Position numbers and translations under genes: made by a program. Positions 43,094 through 50,592 of a DNA stretch of 64,000 bases are shown here, piece after piece. The first letter of the stretch is position 1. Every line of letters starts with the position of its first letter. Below the pieces are notes generated by a model. The model ran no database searches, was not told where the DNA came from, and was given only the letters and a program-made list of their open reading frames with translations. This stretch comes from Lysinibacillus agricola (GTDB lineage: Bacteria > Bacillota > Bacilli > Bacillales_A > Planococcaceae), in contig NZ_CP067341.1 of NCBI RefSeq assembly GCF_016638705.1, forward strand, positions 2,917,501 to 2,981,500, read 5' to 3'.

Positions 43094-44033
43094 ACTGCTT
43101 ATGCCCCCTATCTAGCATGGCTAATATTTTTTGTCGCTCTGCTTCGAAGTCCACTGGTTCTGTAGGCTCCGGTGGTTCAATAGGCTTTTGAGCAGATTCA
43201 TTATTTCTGTTTTTAAACCATTCAGGTACTACCTCTTCGCGTCTAGGTTTCTGATAAGTCCTTTGAGGTCTATTTTGTTGTTGAGCTGCTTTTATACGTT
43301 GATCTTTCCAACGCAAGTCCTCCGCTTCGATAGCCTCAAGTGTAAACAGTTTCTTATTCCACCAGTCTTTTAATATCGTTTCAACGTAACCCCAATTGTT
43401 TCTACTGTTCATAGCAGCTTTCTCCATGGCATGTATAACTATTGGTTCTGACATGTCATTAATCCAAGTGTCAATTTTGTACGCGATTAGAGAACCTAAA
43501 GCTCCAAAATGATTTTGCTCGTAAAATGCAAATGCATTTTGTGTTGGTGGAATTGGAGGTTTTGATGCTACGTAAGCAGGTCCCTTATCATCATCATTAT
43601 TATTATTTAATGTATTAGTACTTAGTGAATCAGTACTTGGTGTATTAGTACTTAGTAGTTGCGGGTTTTCCGTTAACGGTTTATCCGTCGACGGTTCTTC
43701 CGGTGACGGGTTTTCCGTATACGGTAAATCCATATACGGTACTTCGTAAACAATTGTTAAGTAATCAAATTTCCCACCATCAACACGACGGCGTTCTTTT
43801 TTGACATATCCATATTTCTGCAACTCTCTTAATCCAGCTGTAAACGAGTCCTTGCCATCTTTTGCCCATTGCTGTATTTCCTCGTTATAAAAAGTCCAAT
43901 TATCAGGCTTGGAAAGCATAAATACATGTATTGCTTTAGCTTTCCAACTAAGTCTTGTATCTTGGATGGATGTGTTGTTTATAACTGTATAATCTTTATT
44001 TTTTTCCACTCTTACGATGCTCCTACTCTCCAT
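43068..44033 (-). CDS. DnaD-like replication initiator (replisome organiser)
   Basis: 321 residues. N-terminal winged-helix (NNTSIQDTRLSWKAKAIHVF, DSFTAGLRELQKYGYVKKER), Pro/Thr/Ser-rich linker (about 95-150), DnaD-type helical domain (NAFAFYEQNHFGALGSLIAY, WGYVETILKDWWNKKL), then a Gln/Glu-rich tail. It should bind the phage origin and load the host helicase. The linker-coding DNA contains the iteron arrays listed separately, so the origin is probably inside the gene, as for lambda O. Confidence 0.9.
   Translation of the reverse strand: MESRSIVRVEKNKDYTVINNTSIQDTRLSWKAKAIHVFMLSKPDNWTFYNEEIQQWAKDGKDSFTAGLRELQKYGYVKKERRRVDGGKFDYLTIVYEVPYMDLPYTENPSPEEPSTDKPLTENPQLLSTNTPSTDSLSTNTLNNNNDDDKGPAYVASKPPIPPTQNAFAFYEQNHFGALGSLIAYKIDTWINDMSEPIVIHAMEKAAMNSRNNWGYVETILKDWWNKKLFTLEAIEAEDLRWKDQRIKAAQQQNRPQRTYQKPRREEVVPEWFKNRNNESAQKPIEPPEPTEPVDFEAERQKILAMLDRGHKQYEQTQKNS
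43587..43739. repeat. Putative phage replication origin: two iteron arrays beside an AT-rich tract
   Basis: Five 10-bp units of the form CCGTNNACGG (two of the five deviate at one base) start at 43670, 43685, 43700, 43715 and 43730, an exact 15-bp period; three are perfect palindromes. Next to them three 15-bp units with AGTACTT (43611-43655) repeat the period. The AT-rich tract 43587-43611 (ATCATCATTATTATTATT) would suit strand opening. The same DNA codes for a 5-residue repeat (PxTEN), always with CCG and ACG codons, which are unusual in this AT-rich genome. Confidence 0.7.
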
Positions 44034-44044
44034 CGTAGCCCCTC

Positions 44045-44221
44045 CTATAAAATGTCGTCCTTGCGTTCACATATTGCGAAACCACCACGTATTTCAGTAG
44101 TTCTATAATTTTGATAACGTCGCATATATTCACACACTAAACGTCTTATTTCGTATTCATCACCTTGAGCCTGGTCAAATATCCATTGTGGTAAAAGGAC
44201 CCTATGAGGCACATATCTCAT
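44045..44221 (-). CDS. Small hypothetical protein between annealing protein and initiator
   Basis: 58 residues, MRYVPHRVLLPQWIFDQAQG..., Arg/Tyr-rich. Its ATG overlaps the stop of the annealing-protein gene (ATGA). Not recognised. Confidence 0.7.
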   Translation of the reverse strand: MRYVPHRVLLPQWIFDQAQGDEYEIRRLVCEYMRRYQNYRTTEIRGGFAICERKDDIL

Positions 44222-44916
44222 TGCACTTGTGACGGTCCCTTAATAGATAGCAAGTAATTTATTAACTTACTAGCTTCTTTTTCAGTTAATAAATCCGAGT
44301 TTTTATCAGGAATCTTACACGCCTGCATTGCGCCGTTATAAACTGCGTTAGGGTCCGAATCATACATGTTTGCAACCTTACTCAATGCTTTTGCTAATTG
44401 ATTAAACTGTTCTTGAGATCGTAGGCCTGTATGTGTTGGTTGTTGATGCTGAGTATGCACTGGTGGTTGTTTTTGCTCATGAGAATAATTATTTCCAGTC
44501 ATACCATTTGCATCATCGTCCTTTTCTGTAGAAATCCCTAGCATGGCTGCTAAACTATATCGCTTCATGTAAGTAATTTGCCCACCAAAATCCTGAATAC
44601 TTTGTGCAGCCGGAAATTTAAGCGGATAAGATTTTACATACTCACCTGACCCATGAAGGAAAATTGTTTCAACACAAACCATTGTTGTGTTCCCTTCAAC
44701 TGTTGAATAACTGTTCTGTATGATAGATAAGTTATTTTGAACAAATATTGGCTTAACAGCATCCAAAATCCCGTTTAGGTCAGTGTATTCAAAAGTGTAT
44801 GAACCACCGTTTTTTGTACGAACTTTCACTTTTGAATTGTGTTTTGGAGTTTGAATAGCTGACCAAGCTTTAGCAAGCGCTGCTGAAATATTAGAATTAC
44901 TCTCGGAAAAAATCAT
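44218..44916 (-). CDS. Erf-family ssDNA annealing protein
   Basis: 232 residues from ATG 44914-44916 (AGGAGGGAAG ahead). Erf signature: IFSESNSNISAALAKAWSAIQ, YTFEYTDLNGILDAVKPI, FPAAQSIQDFGGQITYMKRYSL (split over residues 85-125), then a Gln/His-rich linker and a C-terminal helical domain. It promotes strand annealing in phage recombination; P22 Erf is the type member. The upstream extension of the frame is not coding. Confidence 0.93.
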   Translation of the reverse strand: MIFSESNSNISAALAKAWSAIQTPKHNSKVKVRTKNGGSYTFEYTDLNGILDAVKPIFVQNNLSIIQNSYSTVEGNTTMVCVETIFLHGSGEYVKSYPLKFPAAQSIQDFGGQITYMKRYSLAAMLGISTEKDDDANGMTGNNYSHEQKQPPVHTQHQQPTHTGLRSQEQFNQLAKALSKVANMYDSDPNAVYNGAMQACKIPDKNSDLLTEKEASKLINYLLSIKGPSQVQ

Positions 44917-44991
44917 ATCTTCCCTCCTAGTTGATTTTTTGAGCACAGTGACGTAAAATACAAAGTAACTAATTTTGTAAATTTCTTTTTT

Positions 44992-45213
44992 AAGGACTGC
45001 TGCTGGAACAGGAGTCCTTTTTAATTTCACCGTCTTTATTTGATGGTTGTCCCATCAAGCAGCCTGCAAATACGGCTAACCAACCATTTGCAAACTGCTT
45101 GACGAGAGCGAGTTACGACTCGCAAACGTCATATAAATTTGTTGACTTTTCCCTATTTTTTGTTTTATATTTACAATATCCATGTGCTGTTTAACAGGAA
45201 ACTGTTAAGCAGC
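44992..45213. other. Non-coding region with nested hairpins
   Basis: Contains AGGACT/AGTCCT followed by TTTTT on plus (44992-45025 region), a long imperfect inverted repeat (arms 45055-45071 and 45086-45102, 15 of 17 paired), GCGAGT/ACTCGC (45108-45123), a plus-strand promoter-like TTGACT-17-TTATAT (45143-45171), and GCTGTTTAACAG/CTGTTAAGCAGC (45186-45213) with a T-rich tail on plus. No gene found. The region may encode small RNA or shield early transcripts from antisense. Confidence 0.5.
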
Positions 45214-45218
45214 TTTCT

Positions 45219-45392
45219 TTATTTAAGGTCATATACCGTTGTCATGGCTTGACCGTATGTTTTTCTTTCTAAAACATTCACCGCATCGATGATGTTGTGT
45301 ATTGCTTGTGCTATATCAATTTCTTTATCAACTGCATATATTTTATATAAAGCGCGTGCTTCGTTTTTGAGATTGTTTATGATTTCATCCAC
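45219..45392 (-). CDS. Small hypothetical early protein
   Basis: 57 residues from GTG 45390-45392 with GGAGGT seven bases ahead. Helical (MDEIINNLKNEARALYK), ends TYGQAMTTVYDLK. Not recognised. Confidence 0.65.
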   Translation of the reverse strand: MDEIINNLKNEARALYKIYAVDKEIDIAQAIHNIIDAVNVLERKTYGQAMTTVYDLK

Positions 45393-45437
45393 TGTTATGA
45401 CCTCCACGTGTTATAATAGATTTGTATAAGTTATCAG

Positions 45438-45468
45438 GCTGTTTAATCGTTGCATCCGATTAAGCAGC
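45438..45468 (+). terminator. Hairpin with plus-strand T run
   Basis: GCTGTTTAATCG pairs with CGATTAAGCAGC and is followed by TTTTTTATT on the plus strand. It closely resembles the hairpin at 45186-45213, including GCTG and CAGC ends. It overlaps no gene and ends transcripts, if any, moving rightwards. Confidence 0.65.
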
Positions 45469-45472
45469 TTTT

Positions 45473-45607
45473 TTATTGCCAGCATGAAATAATCACTGGT
45501 ACTCCAATGGCTAAAATGATTAACCCACATATCACACAAAACTCCTTATGTTTTTGATCTCGGCCATCATCCGACATATAAAGATAATTCACTATCCACT
45601 TCAACAT
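45473..45607 (-). CDS. Small membrane peptide
   Basis: 44 residues: MLKWIVNYLYMSDDGRDQKH, then one hydrophobic helix (FCVICGLIILAIGVPVII). The ATG overlaps the stop of the preceding 26-codon frame (ATGTTGA), suggesting coupled translation. Unknown function. Confidence 0.55.
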   Translation of the reverse strand: MLKWIVNYLYMSDDGRDQKHKEFCVICGLIILAIGVPVIISCWQ

Positions 45608-45681
45608 CTAAACCACCACTTACCTACTAAAGCCAAGCGTTCTTGTAACGATAACTTTTCCCACTTTTTAAACCTAAACAT
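45601..45681 (-). CDS. Small basic peptide
   Basis: 26 residues, MFRFKKWEKLSLQERLALVG..., with GGAGGTG four bases ahead of ATG. Start overlaps the end of the upstream gene. It may chiefly serve to couple translation of the next frame. Confidence 0.5.
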   Translation of the reverse strand: MFRFKKWEKLSLQERLALVGKWWFRC

Positions 45682-45892
45682 TTGGCACCTCCAACTGTTG
45701 CAGACTATTAATGATCTTATCCACTTTCACGTAATCAATTTTCTGACTAGATTGAAGTGCTTCTAAACTACGAATAATGTCGTAGGCTCTTTCTGTGGCT
45801 ACATCGTATTCTTCCATAACCACATTTGTTTCGATTGCTCCCCAAGCTCCGTAGATCGCCTTACGATGTTTGATTATCGTCATAATATCCAT
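45674..45892 (-). CDS. Small hypothetical early protein
   Basis: 72 residues, helical; AYDIIRSLEALQSSQKIDYVKVDKI. Start overlaps the upstream gene by 13 bases. Not recognised. Confidence 0.65.
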   Translation of the reverse strand: MDIMTIIKHRKAIYGAWGAIETNVVMEEYDVATERAYDIIRSLEALQSSQKIDYVKVDKIINSLQQLEVPNV

Positions 45893-46176
45893 CTAAATAT
45901 TCCTCCTATAAACATAGGTATTAATTGAGTTGCAGTATTGAGTAAATCAATGCCGAATATTACTGATGCTAAATACACATCCGAGTTGGTAATACTAGTC
46001 CATTGCATAAAAGTCTCTATATCGATTACTTTCCGCCCAAGCTCATACTTGCTTACATGTGATTGGGATATATTTAATTCATGTGCTAGTTCTTCTTGAG
46101 TCATATTTGCATCTGTTCGAAATTTCTTTAGTAGTTTTCGATAATCCAAAGCAGTTAGTAATTTCAAACTGTCCAC
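45880..46176 (-). CDS. Xre-family HTH regulator with hydrophobic tail
   Basis: 98 residues. HTH at about 15-60 (TQEELAHELNISQSHVSKYELG), then a hydrophobic C-terminal segment (VYLASVIFGIDLL ... LIPMFIGGIFRWIL) unusual for a small regulator. Possibly a membrane-associated regulator. Confidence 0.82.
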   Translation of the reverse strand: MDSLKLLTALDYRKLLKKFRTDANMTQEELAHELNISQSHVSKYELGRKVIDIETFMQWTSITNSDVYLASVIFGIDLLNTATQLIPMFIGGIFRWIL

Positions 46177-46275
46177 CTCCCCTCTTAGTCGGAAATCGAC
46201 TATAGTCGAAAATGAACTACCAATTACCGATTGATGCTAATAAACTTGAATCATAAGCAATTAAAAATTTGCTTA

Positions 46276-46353
46276 TTTTTTTAAGAGATTGTTTGCCCCA
46301 GTCTCTTAAAAAGTTAATAGATTTGTTGAGGCATGCCTTACTGCTATTAACTT
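46276..46353. terminator. Two inverted repeats after the DUF771-like gene
   Basis: TTTTTAAGAGA/TCTCTTAAAAA (46278-46312) is a bidirectional terminator. It is followed by AAAGTTAATAG/CTATTAACTTT arms (46311-46353) enclosing GGCATGCC. The second may be an operator. No gene lies between 46177 and 46405. Confidence 0.65.
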
Positions 46354-46375
46354 TGTTGTAAAGTCTCAACCTGTT

Positions 46376-46389
46376 ACGTACCTGTCCGG
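46376..46389 (+). promoter_or_regulatory. Repeated motif ACGTACCTGTCCGG, copy 2
   Basis: Identical to 50551-50564 and, as the complement, to 296-308. See copy 1. Confidence 0.4.
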
Positions 46390-46405
46390 GTATGTTTTTT
46401 CAAAT

Positions 46406-46708
46406 TTAATTGTTAAGTATTTCTTCGAGAGCTGCGGCTGTGGGTTCTGATAACCACACCCGCTTATATCTCGGGCCTATTTGTCTTTGATGAATCTTGA
46501 TACGAGGATCACATACAATATACTTTTCTAAAGAAGCTTTACTGTATCTAGTTTCACGAACTAAATCGTCAATGTCCCAATACAATGTTCGTTCTCTTAC
46601 GATTTCTCTAACCGTGCGATCATATCTATCTAATAAAATTTTTTTTGATAGGCCAGCTGTCTCAAGAACCCTTTGTGATAGATTATTATCTTTTTCTGAA
46701 ATCATCAT
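46406..46708 (-). CDS. DUF771-like DNA-binding protein
   Basis: 100 residues. C-terminal half (DIDDLVRETRYSKASLEKYI, CDPRIKIHQRQIG, RYKRVWL) has the layout of DUF771/excisionase-type winged helix proteins. Overlaps the antirepressor gene by four bases. Could be an early regulator or excisionase. Confidence 0.7.
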   Translation of the reverse strand: MMISEKDNNLSQRVLETAGLSKKILLDRYDRTVREIVRERTLYWDIDDLVRETRYSKASLEKYIVCDPRIKIHQRQIGPRYKRVWLSEPTAAALEEILNN

Positions 46709-47448
46709 ATGGCACCCCCTTCAACAATTTTTAACCCTTGTTGGTTGTATGCTTTAATTTCCATCCTTAAAGTTGTTGAGGGTTGCCACATTGAAATAAA
46801 CTTGATACTTTCAGCAAATCGTGTTTTTGGTATTTCTCCATATCGAGGAACTTCAAAATGATTTTTAAAGTCTCTCCAGAATGCAGAAAATACTTGGCGA
46901 CTAATTTTTTTGTAAGCATTAGAGTCTTTCCCACCTAAGGCAGTTACAATAACTTCTCTAGCGCGTTTATTAATTTGGGCTTCTTGATTACCGTCTATGC
47001 GCATTGTGTCAACTATTGATTGAACTGTTTGTTTAACTTCCGTAACTTCAGTTTTCAAAGACTCAACCTCTTCGGAAGTTTCAAGTGATAGTCTCATAGA
47101 AGCCTTTAATTGATCTTTTTCCGTTAAAGGTTGCGGGTTGAGTTGTTGTTCCATTTGATTGAACGCATCGATGTATTTGATTTTAAAATCAAACGCTTTT
47201 TTACCAGTAAAGCCCATAGCTAGTAAGGTGAATCCGTCTCGGTTCATGTAGTATGTTTTACGATCCCTCCCGTAAGAGTCAGGTTCATTACCTTCAAAAA
47301 ACATCTGCTGAAGTTTCAGCACATCTAATTCCTCGCGGATGTTTTCAATAGATTGAAGAACATTCTTATGTTCTTTTTCAAACGTTTCGGCAACTTGTAA
47401 TGAAGTTGTGACTACTTGGCAATTTTGAATAGTGACTATTTTGTTCAT
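46705..47448 (-). CDS. Rha/ORF6C antirepressor
   Basis: 247 residues. Rha domain at 1-95 (SLQVAETFEKEHKNVLQSI, YYMNRDGFTLLAMGFTGKKA), coiled linker, then ORF6C domain at about 130-240 (RAREVIVTALGGKDSNAY, FWRDFKNHFEVPRYGEI). Such proteins inactivate CI-type repressors and favour lytic growth. Confidence 0.95.
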   Translation of the reverse strand: MNKIVTIQNCQVVTTSLQVAETFEKEHKNVLQSIENIREELDVLKLQQMFFEGNEPDSYGRDRKTYYMNRDGFTLLAMGFTGKKAFDFKIKYIDAFNQMEQQLNPQPLTEKDQLKASMRLSLETSEEVESLKTEVTEVKQTVQSIVDTMRIDGNQEAQINKRAREVIVTALGGKDSNAYKKISRQVFSAFWRDFKNHFEVPRYGEIPKTRFAESIKFISMWQPSTTLRMEIKAYNQQGLKIVEGGAI

Positions 47449-47541
47449 GCAAATACCTCCTAAGATTTTCTAATGTAAGCCATCTAGTCATATTGAAATC
47501 CCTTTTCGATTTGTATTCAGATTGTTATTGGTTAAGAGACA

Positions 47542-47796
47542 TTAAGCTAGTTGTTTTTCTTGAAACGAAGAACCTTCAATTTCTTTTATAACGGATTTCG
47601 TTAGTTCATCATTAAAAAAAATTGCCACTTCTATACCTAATAAAACAGCTATAACCTTTAAACGTTCAACACCTAGCTCACTTTCACCTCTTTCAATTCG
47701 ACTATATGTCATAGGTGTTACATTAATTTGTTTTGCTATACGACTTTGAGTTACTCCTTTAGCTATACGTAACTTTTTTAAATTTTCGTGTATCAT
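47542..47796 (-). CDS. Cro-like HTH regulator
   Basis: 84 residues from ATG 47794-47796 (GAGGTGAAA ahead). HTH: VTQSRIAKQINVTPMTYSRIERG. First gene of the rightmost lytic transcription unit, divergent from the repressor and driven by TTGACA-17-TATAGT, whose spacer holds an operator. Confidence 0.88.
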   Translation of the reverse strand: MIHENLKKLRIAKGVTQSRIAKQINVTPMTYSRIERGESELGVERLKVIAVLLGIEVAIFFNDELTKSVIKEIEGSSFQEKQLA

Positions 47797-47822
47797 AGTT
47801 TCACCTCTTCTTTCCAAAGGAC

Positions 47823-47925
47823 TAACGTAATCCGTTAAATACACTATACTAACGATTTCCGTTACTGTCAACGAAAAATATAAAAAAAATCTCAAATTCC
47901 GTTAATGTAGTATCAGAATCCGTTA
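47823..47925. promoter_or_regulatory. Repressor/Cro operator cluster
   Basis: Four 15-bp sites share the right half TCCGTTA: 47823-47837 (TAACGTAATCCGTTA), 47850-47864 (TAACGATTTCCGTTA), 47890-47904 and 47911-47925 (half-conserved). The first two are full palindromes (TAACG...CGTTA). They cover the divergent promoters of the Cro-like and CI-like genes. Confidence 0.8.
47843..47871 (-). promoter_or_regulatory. Early lytic promoter
   Basis: On the minus strand TTGACA, 17 bases, TATAGT: a near-perfect SigA promoter for the Cro-like gene. Operator 47850-47864 lies in the spacer and 47823-47837 near the start point, as expected of repressor control. Confidence 0.85.
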
Positions 47926-47961
47926 CTTGTGATATATTTCGAGTAGATAGGAGGTTTTCTA

Positions 47962-48387
47962 TTGAAAGTGAATGACCGTATAAAAGAACAACGAAAAAAG
48001 ATGCGCTATACACAAAAAGAGCTCGCTGATAAAGTGAATGTTTCCCCTCAAGTAATTTCTAATTGGGAACGTGGATATACAGAACCTAGTGCTGATGATA
48101 TAAATCAACTCTCAGAAGTACTTGATTGTACTAGTGACTATCTTTTGGGAAGAAGTAATCGACCTGATAACAAGAAGAATCATCTTTTAACCAAAGATGA
48201 ACGTGATATAGCAAAACAAATTATCGAATTCACTCAGAACATTGAGAAGTCGGATGGACTTTCATTTGATGGTGAGCCAATGTCAGAGGAAGCAAAAGAA
48301 TCACTTATTGAATCAATGGAACATATTTTTAAACAAACCCAAAGAATAAATAAAAAATATACTCCTGAAAAATATAGAAAAGAATAG
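47962..48387 (+). CDS. CI-like phage repressor
   Basis: 141 residues, TTG start with AGGAGG seven bases ahead. HTH at residues about 15-60 (YTQKELADKVNVSPQVISNWERG), then an acidic helical tail lacking a LexA-like peptidase domain; this type is inactivated by an ImmA-type protease, encoded next. Confidence 0.92.
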   Translation: MKVNDRIKEQRKKMRYTQKELADKVNVSPQVISNWERGYTEPSADDINQLSEVLDCTSDYLLGRSNRPDNKKNHLLTKDERDIAKQIIEFTQNIEKSDGLSFDGEPMSEEAKESLIESMEHIFKQTQRINKKYTPEKYRKE

Positions 48388-48412
48388 CAATAAAATTATT
48401 TGGGGTGATCAA

Positions 48413-48850
48413 ATGTGGTTGAAGGATATTGCAGACAGCTTGATAAATAAACATAAAACCAACTGCCCGTTTGATATCGCATCTAATTTAAAAATATGCA
48501 TTACTCCTTGGGATTTGCATGAAGAAATTAACGGCTATTATAAGTATCATCGTCGTAACAAATATATAGTTATTAATAATAACTTAAGCGAAGATATGCA
48601 ACGTGTTGTCTGTGCCCACGAGCTTGGGCATGCTTTGCTTCATCCTAGGGCCAATACACCTTTTATGCGTAAAAGCACCTTTTTTTCCATTGACAAACTA
48701 GAACAAGAAGCAAATAGATTTGCAGTCCAATTACTAATTTTAGACCACGAAATAATTGAATATTCCAAACAATTCACCATTTTTGATATTGCAGCAAAAT
48801 ATGGTGTTCCAATTGAATTGATAAAATATAAATTCAGTACAATCTTATGA
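48413..48850 (+). CDS. immA: ImmA/IrrE metallopeptidase
   Basis: 145 residues with zinc motif HELGH (H69, E70, H73) in VVCAHELGHALLHP. Directly downstream of the HTH repressor, as ImmR-ImmA of ICEBs1. It should cleave the repressor on induction. Confidence 0.92.
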   Translation: MWLKDIADSLINKHKTNCPFDIASNLKICITPWDLHEEINGYYKYHRRNKYIVINNNLSEDMQRVVCAHELGHALLHPRANTPFMRKSTFFSIDKLEQEANRFAVQLLILDHEIIEYSKQFTIFDIAAKYGVPIELIKYKFSTIL

Positions 48851-48860
48851 GGTGAATATA

Positions 48861-49127
48861 TTGTTAATTGCAATTCTGTTATTTGTCCTAATTATTGTAT
48901 TTTTTTTTGGTAAAGAAATTAAAACTCTTTTTAGTATATTGATAGGGTTAGCCTTAATAATTACTTTATGGCAGTATTCATGGTGGGGAAAATTAATAGT
49001 TATTGCAATGATTGTTATTCCCCTAATTGCTGGGATAATTCAAGGCGCTAAAGAGGATGGGGTTTTCGAAGAATTAAAAAGAAAACGAAGAATCAAAAAA
49101 AATAGAGGTAAATCTATATATAAGTAA
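48861..49127 (+). CDS. Small membrane protein in the immunity operon
   Basis: About 88 residues from TTG 48861-48863 (GAGGTG six bases ahead; a GTG three codons upstream is too close to it). Three hydrophobic segments in the first 65 residues, then a basic tail (KRKRRIKKNRGK). Lysogen-expressed; may be a superinfection exclusion protein. Not recognised. Confidence 0.7.
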   Translation: MLIAILLFVLIIVFFFGKEIKTLFSILIGLALIITLWQYSWWGKLIVIAMIVIPLIAGIIQGAKEDGVFEELKRKRRIKKNRGKSIYK

Positions 49128-49147
49128 TTTACAGTAGGTGTACATAA

Positions 49148-49294
49148 GTGCGCTTTTTTATTTATAAACAAAACATAATTGCATCATCTTATGGAGTCAT
49201 TATCCCTACCAGCTTGTTAAATTATAATTATGTACTTGAGAAAAAAGAGTTAGAAGAATATGAAAAAGAATTCAGTTATAGTTTCTTATATTAA
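49148..49294 (+). CDS. Possible small protein
   Basis: 48 codons from GTG, RFFIYKQNIIASSYGVIIPT..., ending in EKEFSYSFLY, with AGGTG seven bases ahead. It ends 12 bases before the next start. Unknown; moderate support. Confidence 0.4.
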   Translation: MRFFIYKQNIIASSYGVIIPTSLLNYNYVLEKKELEEYEKEFSYSFLY

Positions 49295-49306
49295 TAGGAG
49301 GTAATT

Positions 49307-50428
49307 ATGGGCATTTTTGATTTTTTTAAACCAAAAAAGGCAACACCAATAATTAAGGAAAACAACCATATAAATAATGAATCTATAAATTTACCTGAAC
49401 CCGAATTAACTGTACGAATAAATAATGATTTTGCTACAGAAATAAACCCAATATATACAAAAAAACTACCTAATAATCTTTTGCCTGGAGAAATCATTAT
49501 GTTGTATTGGGCTTCTAATCATATTGCTGATAGCGATTACCCTGGTTATTTTAAATATGAATATGGAATAGACTCCAAAATTTCTCTAAATACTCTTTTA
49601 AATGAAAAATATATTCGTGATTCAAATAATTTAGAGAAAATATACTTGCTAAAAAATACACAATTAAAAGATATATTGAGGAATAACAGTCTTAAGGTTT
49701 CAGGAAATAAAAAAGAATTAATTGAACGAATCACTAGTAATTTGGAAATTAACAATATCCTTGAATTAAATAAAATCAATTCTTTATCAGTTACCGAAAA
49801 AGGTCAAAATACCCTGCAAGAATATGATTATATTATATATGCGCACAAAAACGATACCAAAGATGGTACTTTTAATCCTGCTTCAGTACTGAAATTTGTT
49901 AATAAAATTGGATACGTTCCAAATAATTTAGATATATTTTGGTCTATTGTCCAAAATAAAGAACAAACTGCCCTATTAAAAAATGATCTCATTGATTTAA
50001 GAAGTTCTTGGTTACGAATGGCTGAACAATTATATAAAGAACAACGATATGATGAAGCACTCTCGATGTACCAAAATATATTTATTATTGATCTCAGCGG
50101 TATGGATAGAGATAAATATATCAATCCCCCATCCCTGATTTTTTTAGCTCCACATATTGTTAATAGAATTTCAGAATTGGCAGATTTCTTTGGATTTAAC
50201 AAAGAAAAACATTATTATTCGTTTTTATTTTCTTGGCAATCAACTATATCGTTATTACCTTTTCATTATTTAGACAAAGATGAGTGTTTTAAAATTATGG
50301 ATTTTGCAATTAATGGTGGCAGTGAAGAAGAAATTAGAAAATTATTAAAAATAAAATTTGAAGAAATAGATGCTGATTTGTTATTGAAAAAATATGGTGT
50401 GAAATATCCAAGATATATCCCAGATTGA
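49307..50428 (+). CDS. SAP-domain protein expressed with the repressor
   Basis: 373 residues. A SAP-like DNA/RNA-binding helix pair at about 115-150 (LKDILRNNSLKVSGNKKELIERI, split) and helical C-terminal region (SSWLRMAEQLYKEQRYDEAL resembles a TPR-like unit). The N-terminus MGIFDFFKPKK is typical of a family of phage-borne proteins of unknown function. Same strand as the repressor, so probably made in the lysogen; possible immunity factor. Confidence 0.75.
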   Translation: MGIFDFFKPKKATPIIKENNHINNESINLPEPELTVRINNDFATEINPIYTKKLPNNLLPGEIIMLYWASNHIADSDYPGYFKYEYGIDSKISLNTLLNEKYIRDSNNLEKIYLLKNTQLKDILRNNSLKVSGNKKELIERITSNLEINNILELNKINSLSVTEKGQNTLQEYDYIIYAHKNDTKDGTFNPASVLKFVNKIGYVPNNLDIFWSIVQNKEQTALLKNDLIDLRSSWLRMAEQLYKEQRYDEALSMYQNIFIIDLSGMDRDKYINPPSLIFLAPHIVNRISELADFFGFNKEKHYYSFLFSWQSTISLLPFHYLDKDECFKIMDFAINGGSEEEIRKLLKIKFEEIDADLLLKKYGVKYPRYIPD

Positions 50429-50533
50429 TTTTATAACCATAAACTGATTTGGTTTACATTTGTAATCTGAATCGGTTTTCTTTATAACAATAAAAGAACA
50501 TATATTCTATTTTTAAAGGAGGTGATGTTCAAT

Positions 50534-50575
50534 TTGTCCAAACCTGATTTACGTACCTGTCCGGACGAAATATAA
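50534..50575 (+). CDS. Possible leader peptide before integrase
   Basis: A 13-codon frame (TTG start, LSKPDLRTCPDEI) follows a strong AAAGGAGGTGA. The repeated ACGTACCTGTCCGG motif (50551-50564) lies inside it. It ends 17 bases before the integrase start. Could control integrase translation, or the site may be incidental. Confidence 0.3.
   Translation: MSKPDLRTCPDEI
50551..50564 (+). promoter_or_regulatory. Repeated motif ACGTACCTGTCCGG, copy 3
   Basis: Identical to 46376-46389. It lies 29 bases before the integrase start, where autoregulation by integrase or another factor would be plausible. Confidence 0.4.
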
Positions 50576-50592
50576 ATAAGGAGCGGACAAAA

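Noticed and set aside
43611..43739. Iteron arrays as mere protein repeats
   Set aside because: A 5-residue repeat is encoded, but palindromic bases and fixed CCG/ACG codons with varied middle codons favour a DNA-level function; kept as origin candidate.
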